From Termitomyces sp. T153 (lineage: Eukaryota > Basidiomycota > Agaricomycetes > Agaricales > Lyophyllaceae): a DNA stretch of 64,000 nucleotides. The notes under the pieces were generated by a model. It had not been told where the DNA came from, searched no databases, and saw only the letters and a program-made list of their open reading frames with translations. The stretch covers positions 372,001-436,000 of the forward strand of contig JACKQL020000010.1 of the NCBI GenBank assembly GCA_018296165.2. The letters are read 5' to 3'. The stretch's first letter is position 1. Each line of letters opens with the position of its first letter. This document shows, in pieces, positions 11,213-22,178 of this stretch. The translations under genes were made by a program, and so were the position numbers.

Positions 11213-14200
11213 CTACCAGTTCATGGAAAACAAGTCAGCGGTTTAGGTCTGGAAGACGCACTAGACCACGGACCATACCCCAATGTCTTCTCCGCCCCAG
11301 CCACACTCCTCCATGCAATGGTACTCACCCCAGATAACCCCCCAGCACACCTCCTCTCCCACTCATCCACAAACCTCCTCCTCCACACCACTCTCCCCTT
11401 CACTGACAAACCCGTCCCCACACTAGTCAACAGCGGCGCCACCAATAACTTCGTTGACGAATCCCTGGCAGCACTTGCCCCACAACCTCTCCATCGCCTC
11501 CCTGCTCCGATCCCCCTCAAACTCTTTGATGGAGACTCTACCCCAGCGGGAGACATCACTCATTGCCTAGAAATGACCATGACCTTTGCCAATGGACAAC
11601 AGCAAGAACTCCAACTACTCGTCACAAAATTACACCCCTCTGCCCCCGTTGTCTTAGGGTTCTCATGGCTCCACTCCACCAATCCCCGCATTGATTGGCC
11701 CAGTCTTACCCTCTGCCTCGACCGGGACAACCCCACCAACTCCGGGCTGGTAACCTTCAATGTCTCACCCCCCTCCGAGAACTCTGAGACCACGATCGAC
11801 CAACCCCAGACCCCTCCGCAACTTTGCTCTAGGTCTGCATGGTCGTTCGTCATCTATGTCTGACTTGGCGGCTCGCTCAAGGTACTCCCCACCCTTGTAG
11901 ACAGCAGCGCCTCTGGTGTCTTTGTCAGCAACCAACTCAATCTCCAACGCAACAACCTCAACAAACCCCTCGAGCTCCAACTCTTCGATGGGGGCCCCAC
12001 CACAACAAGAATCATGCAGTACCATGACAACACCCTCACCCTCGATAACGACCTGCAATTCCAGGCCTGACTCCTCATTACCCAACTACTCCCGTCGACC
12101 CCAATTGTGCTTGGACTCCCATGGCTGTGAGACGTCAATCCCGACATCAACTGGAAGAACCTCACCATGCAATTCCCCGGCCCCGAAGCAAGCTTAGCGG
12201 CCGCCATCCACCTCCGCCTCCAGTCTATCTCTGATCTTGATGTTCCCCGCCCCGACACCATCACCTCTGGAATGACCCAGGATTCCCCAACCTCCGATGC
12301 CAACCCCGACAGAGAAAGAAGCACAACTCCATCTTGATCACCCTCGGACAAATTACGACAGCTGCCCCCCAACATACCCCAAAATTGATATAAGGGCCCA
12401 TGCTACCCCAACCAGCGATGCCCAAAGCCCCCAACCAACCCCGATGTCACCCCGGACCCGACTGTTACACCTATGGTACCCAACCCCGTCGACCCCAGAG
12501 ACCTCAACATTAAAATCATCGGCGCTGTCCCCTTCACGCGCCTCCTACGAGAAGGCACCCCCACCTTCTAGTTGCAAGTCACGCCAGCCCTACCTGAGGA
12601 ATACCTCTGCGCAGGGACTACTATGCCAGAAAGCAAGACAGAGGAACAGATCCTATCTGAAGTAGTTCCCCCAGAGTATCATGAGTTCACTGACGTGTTC
12701 TCCAAAGGAAGTGCCAAAGAACTCCCTCTGCACTGCTCCTACGACCACAAGATTGACCTCAAAGAAGGTACCTCACCCCCATTTGGCAAGATCTACAACA
12801 TGTCCATAATTGAGCTCCGGGCCCTGAAGGAATACCTCGACAACATGCTCAGCAAAGGTTTCATATGCCCATCAATCTCCACGGCTGGCGCCCTGGTTCT
12901 GTTTGCCAAGAAAAAAGATGGATCCCTCCAACTCTGTGTGGACTATCGGGGACTCAACAAAGTCACCAAAAAGAACCGGTATTTCCTCCCCTTAATCGGA
13001 GACCTTGTTGATCGTCTTCACAGCGCCAAGATTTACACAAAAATTGACCTCCGTTCCGGCTACAACAATGTCCAGATCGCCCCGGGACATGAATGGAAGA
13101 CTGCCTTTCACACCCGCTATGGCCTCTTTGAGTATCTTGTAATGCCCTTCGGAATGACTAACTCCCCCACCACCTTCCAGTACTTCATGAACAACATCTT
13201 CCACGACATGAACAACATTTTTGTCATTGTATATTTGGATGATATCCTGATCTACTCAAATTTGCTGGCGGAGCATTCGGAGCACGTCCGCTGTGTCTTG
13301 GAATGACTCCGAGAATATCACCTTCACACTAAACCCAAGAAGTGCTCCTTCCACACAATGGAAGTTGAATATCTCAGAGTCATCGTCACCCCCGACGGTG
13401 TGTGCATGGACCCTGCCAAGGTCGACGCAATACTCAACTGGCCCTCCCCGCGGAATGTCAAGGAGGTACAGTCATTCTTGGGGTTTGCTAACTTCTATCG
13501 CCACTTCATCAACAACTACTCCAGGATCACCAAACCCCTCAACCGACTCACACAGAAGGACACCCCTTGGGACTGGGACAGCAAGTGCCAGAGTGTATTC
13601 CTCCTCCTGAAGAAGGCCTTCACCTCCGCTCCGGTCCTCCGCCATTTTGACCCCTCCCTACCAATCATGCTTGAATGTGATGCCTCCGACTATGCTATCA
13701 CCGGGATACTCTCCCAGTTGAACTCGGGGGGCAAGGATCTCTGCCCCGTCGCCTTCTACACCTGATCAATGATCCCAGCAGAACTCAACTACGATATTTA
13801 TGACAAGGAACTCCTCGCGATCGTTGAAGCCTTTTGTCAGTGGCGGGCCTACCTTGAGGGGTCCCCACACCGCATCCAAGTCTACTCCGATCACAATAAC
13901 CTGCAATATTTTATGACTACGAAACAGCTCAGCTGCCACCAAGCTTGATGGTCCGAAACCCTCTTGGAGTATGATTTTACTATTCACTACCATCCCAGGC
14001 GACTTGGCGCAAAGCCCAATGCCCTCACTCAAAGACCCGACGTGTATCTGAAGAAATTGTTTGAAACCAAACGAAATGCATTCAACCATCGAGTGGTAAT
14101 CCCACCCGAACATCTACATGCCATGCTGATTTTAAACAAAGAAGGAATCCTCCAGCAAATCAGGAATTCACCCTCAGACCCCTTCTTCAACCAGCATGAC

Positions 14201-15601
14201 CCCCGCAACAACCCCGACGAGTCGAGCGTAGACAACCCCTTTTCGCTATCCCCAGACCACTGCCTCCTGCTCTGGAGTGGACGAATCTATGCCCCAGACC
14301 ACAAGTCCATTTGCCTCAACATACTCCAACAACACCACGACCACAAACTTCAGGGGCACCCAGGAATTTGTAAGACCCTTCAACTCATCTCCTGGACTTA
14401 TTTTTGGCCAGGAATGAAAAAGGACGTCATGCGATACATAAAGGCCTGCGAACCCTGCCTATGGGCCAAAGTACCCCACCACTGCCCCCACGGATTACTG
14501 AAACCCCTCCCCGTCAGTTGCCGCCCCTGGTCCTCAATATTGATGGATCATATCGTTGAACTCCCCGACTCTGAAGGTTTCAACGCAATCCTTGTTGTCG
14601 TCTGCCGCCTTACTAAACAAGCCCTCTTCATCCCCTGCCACACCACTGACACCGCTCCGGATTTTGCCAAACTATTTCTTGAACACATATTCTCCAAACA
14701 CGGACTTCCCGACAACATCGTCTCCAACTGCGGACCCCTATTTGTATCCCATTCTTGGCAATCACTGTTCAAGGCGCTCAAAATCAAAACCAGCCTCTCT
14801 ACCACCTATCACCCAGAAACTGATGGACAAACCGAACACATAAACCAGACGTTAGAACAGTATCTTCGCCTCTACATTAACTATTTACAGAACGACTGGC
14901 ACGTGGAGCTTCCCCTTGCCAAATTCACCTACAACAACACACCTCACTCTGCCACCAGAGTTTCCCCCTTTTATGCCAACAAGGGCTACAATCCTCAACT
15001 CACGCTGTCCCTCAAAGACATCCCTTCCTATGTTGCCCACGAGGTCGCCGAGGACCTCTGGTCCCTCCACCAATTCCTCCGGGACGAGATCAACACTGCC
15101 AACCAAGCCTACTCCAAGCACGCCGATGCCTGTTGCAAGCCGACCCCTGACTGACCCCCCAGCACCTTGGTCTGGCTTGACTGGCAAAATCTCAAGACCT
15201 GGAGGCCTTCCATCAAACTCGACCACAAATGCCTTGGCCCCTTCAAGGTCCTCCAGAAGGTCTCCACCCACGCTTACAAGCTCGACCTGCCTCTGGGCCT
15301 GAAGGGCCTCTACCCTGTGTTCCACATTCGACTCCTTGAAAGGCACGCTCCAGACCCCTTCCCCGGCCAATGCCCCAGCTGACTGCCCCCCGTCAAAGTC
15401 GAGGACAAGTATCACTACAAGGTTGACGAGATCCTCGACTCCCGGATAGTCCGTGGCCGACTCCAGTACTTGGTCCACTGGAAGGGCTACGGACCTAAGG
15501 ACAACACGTGGGAACCCCAAAAGAACCTCAACAGAGCCCCCGACAAACTCCAGGACTTCCACCAACGAAATCCCGCCAAGCCCTGGAACCCCCAGGACTG
15601 A
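11213..15601 (+). pseudogene. pol of the 7708-19777 element: two protease-like domains, RT, RNase H, integrase, chromodomain
   Basis: A single frame holds over 4.4 kb with eleven internal stops (11861, 12068, 12128, 12335, 12386, 12569, 13304, 13763, 13946, 15152, 15380) and no frameshift. Order: protease-like domain 1 (VNSGA, AAC at 11429 where Asp is expected), protease-like domain 2 (VDSSA, 11900), RT (YLDD at about 13230), RNase H (ECDASDYAITG at about 13674), integrase zinc module (about 14340-14465), integrase core whose second Asp is Asn (14726) and third residue sits in YHPETDGQTEH, and chromodomain ([10 protein letters not shown]...[10 protein letters not shown], about 15407-15500). 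The chromodomain would steer integration to marked chromatin. Confidence 0.93.
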
Positions 15602-15859
15602 CCCAACACAGATGGCAGTAGTGGGCGTAACCCCTGCCTCTGGGTTCACCAGGGATTCAACTCCCACCAGTACTCTCCTATGTGTTTTCACTTACTCCTC
15701 TCCTTGCTCTATCTGAAACTTCCCACACTCAGCAGAAGGACCAGAGAATGTATAGCGACAAGCGGTGAAGGTACATATCAAACAAGAATGGACAGAGAAC
15801 AATTCAACAACGGAGTCCGAGTCCCCCTCACTCCTCCTCCTTCTCTGACCCTAACCCTG
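15602..15859. other. Spacer between chromodomain and antisense gene
   Basis: It lies between the pol stop at 15599 and the 3' end of the antisense reading frame. I see no motif, and open frames are short. Confidence 0.4.
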
Positions 15860-17502
15860 CTACCCTTCCCACCGGAAAACTTCCAACTGTGCCACTACCA
15901 TTGCCAGAACCTTGGGTTGCCCGGGAAGCGGTTCCCCCACGTCCATTGCCATCTCCCACCATGCTCCAGGGTCTGCTGTTGCCCTCTGCTGATGCCCTGC
16001 CAACAGACGCCCCATCTGTGTAACCCCTTGACCCAACTCTGGCGGAAGGTCCCTGGGCATCCTCGCCAACCCATCATGGATGGACCCCAACGCTGCCGAC
16101 ACTCTGTCGAGAAGGATGCGATGCTCCCTGGCCCAGTCTATGGAAACGGAATCAGTGCTTAGGAGACAGGAAGCAAGGAAACCACTCACGAAGCACTCCT
16201 CGCCGGCCCAAGGCCGCCTTGTTGGCAAGCCACTCCTCCCACTGCTGCGCCCTCTCCGCCACCGCCTGGACTTCTCCAGCGCTGGAACCCTGCTAAGTCT
16301 CCCATGCCCCTGAGCCTCCTGCCTGCTGCATTGCCACCTCCGCCGCCTCCGCCCACGCCTGCAAATGCACTGTCCACACCTCCAACTCCTGCAGGCAAGA
16401 CAATCGCTCTGTGGCAGTCCCCATGGCAATGTCCTTGTCCTTCCGCGCCAAGTCCTGTTCCCTTTGAGCCCCGTCCCTCTCCTCCCGTACCCCCTGAACC
16501 TCCTCCTCACATGCAACCAACAACCATTCCAAGCTCTCTACCTGACGCCACAGATAGGCCTCCGCAACCAACCACGACCTATCCGCAGACTGCTCAACGG
16601 GGGCTCCGGATGTAGGGGAGTATACTGTGGAACCAGGGGGGCCCCCCATTACCTGCTTGCCCCATGCCTGCTTACTGGGACCTGCCTCAGGTAAAGGGGA
16701 CGCTCTCTGTTTCCCTTTCTCCTGCGTGGAAGGGGCCCCCTCCCTCCATCCACCCCGCGGGGGCCCCACCTTCATAGCAGGCACGCTAACCCGTTCCCCT
16801 TCTCCAGCCCCGGAGCCCCTCCCCGACACCCTGCCCTTCCGCCCTTCCTCCAGTTGCACTGCGACCCAACCTTGATCCCACCCTTGCTCTGCCATGACGC
16901 AGGCAGCACACCAACTCAGGGTGATGGAGCACTTCTCGTGCCGTGAACGGCACGGAAGGCACACCAACGTGTCCCGCCATACCCCCGATGCAGGCTCCTC
17001 AAATTCACACTGCTCCCCTCGTCGGGTGCAAGATGCACACTGCAGGGGCATGTTGGTCTGGGAAACATAAAGCTAAGTAGCCACTCACTGGAGCCGCCAC
17101 CTGACACCACTCAAGGGTGGGGGGACCCCTCGCCCAACCCACCGCCTCAGCAAACTGCTCTGGCGTCACCTCCGCTTGTACCACCCTCGAACCCTCTGGG
17201 ACAAGCCGGACCACCCCTGGACGAATGCCAGACTTGGAGCGCGTTGAAGGGGCCACGCCCACCGGTAGCTGCATCATGTCCGCACCAGACAACGGCCCTG
17301 AGGGACCTGCCATGGCTGCGGACAACTCTGTGAAGGACCAATCAGTATTCCAGGGTACATGAGACAGACCGCACTCATGGCTACGGTACATCGCCTCAAT
17401 CCGACGGCAATCTCAGTGACCCTCTGAATCCTTGGAAGATGATGGCTGGGATGGCGGGGACGGTGACCTAGATGCTGTGGGAGAATAAGCTGAAGAAGAC
17501 AT
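15860..17502 (-). pseudogene. Antisense gene inside the element: cysteine-cluster and coiled-coil protein
   Basis: On the minus strand an ATG at 17502 opens MSSSAYSPTASRSPSPPS. After one TGA the frame continues to about 17030, shifts, runs from about 17050 to 16300, shifts again, and ends at 15860. Residues include CASCTRRGEQC and CLPCRSRHEKC, each C-x2-C-x6-C and separated by 15 residues, reminiscent of a fungal Zn2Cys6 cluster. A Gln/Glu-rich coiled coil follows (about 16560-16340), then a C-terminal block HDGLARMPRDLPPEL (about 16050). It sits opposite in sense to pol between integrase and 3' LTR. Function is unknown; a DNA-binding or accessory retroelement protein is an inference. Two frameshifts and one stop break it. 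Confidence 0.6.
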
Positions 17503-17703
17503 TACAACAAGCTGGGGGACTCCTGGGTGCATCCACCCCTTTTAATAACTTAGGAAGGAGCCCCTGACAAACGGCGGCTGCACCCCGACTTCCTTTCCCA
17601 TGCCGCCGCTCCTCACTGCGGTTTGATCAATATTGATCAACTTTGATTCCCACGCCCTACCGATCCCTGACTTGCTCCCTGCATCTCGAGGGTCTCAACG
17701 CTG

Positions 17704-17715
17704 AAGGGGGGGTAA
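17704..17715 (+). other. Polypurine tract of the 7708-19777 element
   Basis: AAGGGGGGGTAA ends immediately before the TGTCA of the 3' LTR (17716). It would prime plus-strand DNA synthesis. Confidence 0.85.
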
Positions 17716-19777
17716 TGTCATGACCCGCTGATGAGCCCCAGTTATCGCTGAGCACCTTTTTCGGCAGTTCGGACTTAGCGGCAGCTGACTACTTCGAATT
17801 TGACACAAGTCACAACACTCAGCGCACGGGACTTAGCCCTAGGATTGGACCAAAGCACAAGACTCTAGTGACCACGAGACTTATCGATCATGGGGAACAT
17901 CACGCAAAGCCTGGAACTTGGGCCTGGACCATCAAGGCCTAGACCCTCTTGGCGACGATTATTAGCGACCTTAGCGATCTTGGCGACAAAACGGCGTTCC
18001 TTTACTATATATGGACATATTACCAGACGTGTACCTTTTTACTATCATTCCCCTTGTCGAGCTTACCAACATCCCTGAACGGTGTTCTTACTTCAGGTAT
18101 TGACATCGGACTCGTTCTCTTTTTGGTTCTTATTAGCAATTAGTTGTCGCCAAGGCCTCACCTATGACTTTTTACTTAGTTACGGACTGACGCCTGGCAC
18201 GCAACCTAAACAGTGGCAGACGCCGCCGCTAGTGGCGCTTAATTACTTACCTTCCCTTACTATACTTCAAAAACGTATAAATACTGCCTGCACATAGACA
18301 TCATCCATCGAATTTTACCATCGCCTCACCATCGTATTACTCCCCCCATCTATAAGCTACCAGCTTAAAGGTTGCATTTGCCTCGTCTCTTTCCCTCATC
18401 TCGTCTTCGACCTTGGCTTAGCGACAAACCTCTTCAACTTCGACTTCGACTTAGTGTGGTACCGACTACGGGTGCCTATTAGCGTTATTTCAACTTAGTG
18501 ACGCTAGCAATTGCGGCTAGCAATAAGTTTACGTTCGTCCTTCGATCTCAGTTTTATTCTTACCGCTGTCTCTCTCCTTTATTCGCCCCGCCACCGCTTC
18601 AGTTTCGCTGCGACTATCGTTAGCAGTAGCGATTCTTTTCGACTTCACTTCCACGCTACCACTTTCGCTCTAACTCTCTGGGACGGTTACTGACTCGCCC
18701 TCAACTATTAACTTCCTACTGCCAGCTACCCTATCTAGTGACCATTGTTAGGTTTCCTGCGCGGCACTAGGCGGCATAGGAGCACATCACCGCTCCCTAG
18801 ACACTGTTCCCAACCCCTCCCGATTTCCCATCTAACTCCCCTGAACCCCGCCCACACTTTTGCACCCACACTGGATAACTCCAATGCTTCTCCGGCAAAC
18901 CCCAACAGCAACTCCAACACCCTCTCCATAGCCATCAACACTCCCCCTGAAACCTTCCCCCATCGTTCCTAGCCACGTCATACGTTCCCGACCCCCTACC
19001 CTAGTTTACCCAACCTGTCCCAGAGTATCACAACATCCTCGGAGTGGCCTGCACCCCCAACTGATCCCATCAGAATACCGCCACGGCCCACCCTTGGATT
19101 GTACCTGACACCCATTGACTCCACACAGCTCCATCGACTCCTGCTGCCATATCCACTGCCCTCCGGGGTACCCAGTAGTCAGTATATAAGTTGTAGAATA
19201 ACTCCTCGAACTTTAGTCTTGATATTACATTTACTGGTTTCCTATGTTTTGTCTCTCATCTCGTCTCTGTTTCTATTTTTAAGTTTTGAATCTATCGTTC
19301 TCCTCAGTCTTGTCTTGTCTCCATCTCGTCTTGACTGTACATATTTCCTTTGTTCTTCTAAGTTCCTCTTGCTCCCTATGTCCATACAAACTCTGCACAT
19401 GCGCCATGACCCAAAGATTCTTATGACAACTCTGACCCTCATTCCCCGCTCAGCCCCAGGACCCATCAGGCCCTGGTAATCCCCTATCCAACTCCAGCCC
19501 CGCCCCCATCACTTGAGAAGCCTCCACTCACCCTGCAATCTATTTGCATGCCCACGAACTAGCCCTGACACCCACCCTGGGTCAACAACCAATACCTTCA
19601 GTCTTAGACTTCTCTGGACCAATCAGGACTTGCTCGGGCCACTTTCCCTAGAACCCCCTCGCAAGCCTTTTCACCTCCGCTCCAACTCCGGACACCCGGT
19701 TATAAGCGCAGGACATCGTGTCCGCCTAGTAAGGACTTGCCAGTGTACTGAGCCCCCATCATCAGCGGAACCTGACA
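17716..19777 (+). repeat. 3' LTR of the 7708-19777 element, split by another LTR
   Basis: The first 13 bases (17716-17728, TGTCATGACCCGC) are followed by a 1061-bp foreign insert and then by the rest of the LTR (from 18790 or 18794 to 19777, ending GGAACCTGACA). Rejoined, it is slightly longer than the 5' LTR. TATATAA at 19183 and AGTCTTGATATTA at 19215 are intact. Differences from the 5' LTR fall mostly at CG positions. Confidence 0.92.
17729..18789 (+). repeat. Solo LTR of a second family (TGATG...CATCA), nested in the 3' LTR
   Basis: The insert begins TGATGAGCC and ends GCACATCA, so its ends form the 5-bp inverted repeat TGATG/CATCA. It is flanked by ccgc at 17725-17728 and 18790-18793 (a 4-bp duplication, or 5 bp if the T is shared). 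It is rich in CG and in a recurring TTAGCGAC/TTGGCGAC motif (for example 17963-17988, 18416). Possible TATA elements are at about 18003 and 18275. No internal retroelement genes are present. Orientation is uncertain because the ends are symmetric. Confidence 0.75.
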
Positions 19778-19782
19778 CACAC

Positions 19783-20936
19783 CACAAAACCTACTGGCCC
19801 TCTGCACCCCCTGCCAGTACCAGACAAGAGGTTCTCTGTGGTTGGAATTGATTTTATTGGCCCACTACCAGAGGAGGGCAGCAAGGACAGGATCATGATG
19901 ATGACAGACTTACTAGGGGCTGAGATAAGGCTTGCAGGCACACACTCAAAAGACTTGGCAGCCAACATAGCACTTGTCCTCTTTAACAAGTGGTATTGTG
20001 AAAATGGTCTGATGACCCAGATTGTGTTGGACAGAGACAAGATTTTCATGGGTGCAGTTTGAAAGGAGTTACACAAGCTCCCTGGAGTCAAGCTGAAGAT
20101 GTCAACTTCATACCACCCTGAAACCAACGGAGGCAGCAAGCAAACTAATAAGACAGTTGTCCAGGCCATTCAGTATCTGGTTGACTGAGACCAGAAGGGT
20201 TGGCTGGCCACCCTCCCCTGAGTTTGTTTTGCCATCATGAACACAGTGAACTCCTGGATGGGGTTCTCCCCTTTCCAATTAAAGACAGGCCGCTCACCTT
20301 GCATCATTCCCCCCCTGGCACTGCTGCCCACAAGGGCCTCAAAGGACAAGAAGAAATCACATGATGTTATCAACAAACTACAGAAGGATGTACAGGAAGC
20401 CCAAGGCAACCTCCTTGCTACAAAGGCTCAACAAGCTTACCATGCTAACAAGGAATGAGCCAAGGAGGAGGCTTATGAGGTTGGGGAATTTGTGATGCTC
20501 ATGACTAAGCACTGCCAGCAGGATTATGTGTGCAAAGGTGAGAAATGTGTTGCTAAGTTCATGCCTCAGAATGATGGTCCATACAAAATAGTAGTGGCCT
20601 TCCCAGAGCACTCAGAATACACCTTGTGATTGCCGAGTGACAATAAATGCACCTTCCCTGGTTTCCACACTAGCTTGTTAAAGCAACATGTCCCTAATGA
20701 CCCTACCTGTTCCCCAGCCAAGAATACACCCACCCCTGTAGTAACAGAAGATGGGGCTACTGACCACCAAGTCATTGACAAAATAATTGATGAATGCAGG
20801 CATGGCCATGGTCGACAGTATCTCATGCATTGGGTGGGTTTCCCCCCAGAACATGACAAATGGTTGCCTCGTTTGGAGTTGGATGAATGCGAGGCCTTGG
20901 ACATGTGGGAGGCCCGAAATGTGGCAGCGGGATGAC
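19783..20936 (+). pseudogene. Outer relic integrase core and chromodomain (continues from 7707)
   Basis: The frame interrupted at 7707 resumes here. It contains the first catalytic Asp (VGIDFIGPLPEE, about 19841), the second (IVLDRDKIF, about 20021) and a region YHPETNGG where the expected catalytic Glu codon is AAG, Lys, at 20138. Then come the integrase C-terminal domain and a chromodomain (QVIDKIIDECRHGHGRQYLM, about 20768-20830). Stops occur at about 20060, 20186, 20219, 20456 and 20627, all in one frame. GAG to AAG after a C is a CG-to-CA change. Confidence 0.88.
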
Positions 20937-20955
20937 ATGGCAGCAGGACTTTTTC

Positions 20956-21581
20956 AGGAGGGAGGAGTGTAAGCTTGCTAGACAACTTATGACATTTCTG
21001 ACAACCCAAATCTCACATTTGCGTCACACAGGGCAGTATCATCGATCACTGCAACACACTCATGTGATAACTGCCCCAAAGAGTTTCCATTTCTCACCTT
21101 TGTTTGCTTATACTAACTATTGGCAAATGAAGGTGGGTCTTTTAGAAGAGTCTTATTTTATTCTGTATCCTAACTATCGGCAAACAAAGCATTTTTTATC
21201 CTGTCTGTTAGGCTCGCAGTGAGGCTGTTTACCGACAGCCTTTCAGTTGCACATCCAAACATAGACATGCATCAAGTTCTATAAATTTCACGCGTCCCAT
21301 GCTCAACTAACCATGGGACTCCCTACATGTACTCCATAGCTCTAATCTGTCAGCTGGAGAAGACATACTGACTATTATATCTCATAGAATTCGTGTTCTC
21401 TCGTCCAGAAGGCTCCGAAATTCTAGAATTGGACCAGATAGGAATATTCAAATTTAAATTGCGGGGCGCCCTCGGGCTCAACTAGACGATTCGAAAACAC
21501 TTAATATCATGCAAATACGATGAGTATCAATCGAGATATCGCTGTTTTTGTTTTGAGCATGGGACGAGAGTTTATTTACAT
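20956..21581 (+). other. Purine tract and putative 3' LTR start of outer relic, grading into host sequence
   Basis: The tract aggagggaggag (20956-20967) is followed by TGTAAGCTTGCTAGAC, a plausible LTR start. CG dinucleotides reappear from about 21020, and two similar segments (ACTATTGGCAAATGAA at about 21115 and aactatcggcaaacaaag at about 21171) repeat within it. The LTR end cannot be fixed because no second copy was found. The region from about 21300 to the next gene is host-like and without a recognised gene. Confidence 0.35.
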
Positions 21582-21689
21582 GTGTTGGCTGCCGCGCCAA
21601 CTATTTTGAAAACGGCAATAAATCTACTTCGTACTTTCCTTCCTTCAACCTCGAAGCACGCCTGGGTAGGAGGCTGGAGCTCGCGCATC

Positions 21690-22178
21690 ATGACTCCTAC
21701 CGTCAGCTCCCTCTCTGAAGAAACACAGCAACAGACCTTGGCGGAAGAAGCGCAGCACCAGACTACCTCTGAAGAACCCCCACAGCGGCAGACCCTGCTT
21801 GACCTGCCTGTACCCCGACTCATGAACACTATATCGAATGGGAAAATTGTTCCGCTCTTGGTACTTGCTTTTCCCTTTACCCGCGAGGAGCAATTTCGGT
21901 GTGCGGAAGTCAACAATATAAATCCAGAGTTGGGCAGGCCTCGACGGGAGACCATTGCTTTTTCTAGAGCCCGATCTTTGTTGCCTCGACACTGTTGCTT
22001 GGAGGCTATACGTTCAAAGGAGTCGGGTGTTGGGTTCATCATGGCAGTTGTAGTCGCGTCGAATGCGACGCCTGGTAGTTTGGCGCGGATGCATGACATA
22101 GAAATGTTGCAGAAGGTTCAACGAGTTTTAGGGACAACTGCTAATCCGAGGTGGGCTGCGTTGGCGCCAGATTATTGA
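21690..22178 (+). CDS. Uncharacterised 162-residue protein
   Basis: From ATG at 21690 (MTPTVSSLSEE) a single exon runs to TGA at 22176-22178. The N-terminal third is Gln/Glu/Thr-rich with repeated EE-QQQT-type segments (ETQQQTLAEEAQHQTTSEE). The middle is a conserved-looking block from NGKIVPLLVLAFPF through EEQFRCAEVNNINPEL. A partial copy of that block occurs 0.9 kb downstream. No signal peptide, membrane segment or known domain is recognised. The open frame extends upstream to 21582 without an ATG. It could be an exon of a longer spliced gene. Confidence 0.45.
   Translation: MTPTVSSLSEETQQQTLAEEAQHQTTSEEPPQRQTLLDLPVPRLMNTISNGKIVPLLVLAFPFTREEQFRCAEVNNINPELGRPRRETIAFSRARSLLPRHCCLEAIRSKESGVGFIMAVVVASNATPGSLARMHDIEMLQKVQRVLGTTANPRWAALAPDY

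Larger units (their letters stand above)
7708..19777 (+). mobile_element. Full-length chromovirus (Ty3/gypsy, Tf1/sushi-like) nested in the outer integrase
   Basis: The element spans 12,070 bp including a foreign LTR of 1061 bp. It has LTRs TGTCA...TGACA, a perfect 5-bp duplication cacac (7703-7707 and 19778-19782), a self-priming primer-binding site, gag, pol (two protease-like domains, RT, RNase H, integrase), a C-terminal chromodomain, an antisense gene and a polypurine tract before the 3' LTR. CG dinucleotides are frequent, unlike its host element. It is dead: pol has eleven in-frame stops, and catalytic Asp codons of protease and integrase are changed. Confidence 0.95.
2029..20967 (+). 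mobile_element. Old chromodomain Ty3/gypsy element (outer relic), interrupted twice
   Basis: Its parts lie at 2029-3103, 4243-7707 and 19783-20967. The order is gag, CCHC-like knuckle, aspartic protease, (RT missing), RNase H, integrase, chromodomain, then a purine tract aggagggaggag at 20956-20967. A solo LTR (3104-4237, duplication cctac) and a whole younger element (7708-19777, duplication cacac) interrupt it. Removing the second insertion with one duplication copy lets the integrase frame resume exactly. CG dinucleotides are almost absent, and stop codons abound while the frame is kept. The 5' LTR was not identified. Confidence 0.85.

Noticed and set aside
14885..15691. 268-codon minus-strand open frame opposite integrase and chromodomain
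   Set aside because: It overlaps clearly recognisable integrase text on the plus strand, and its Val/Leu/Gly-rich translation has no domain. It is a shadow of pol.
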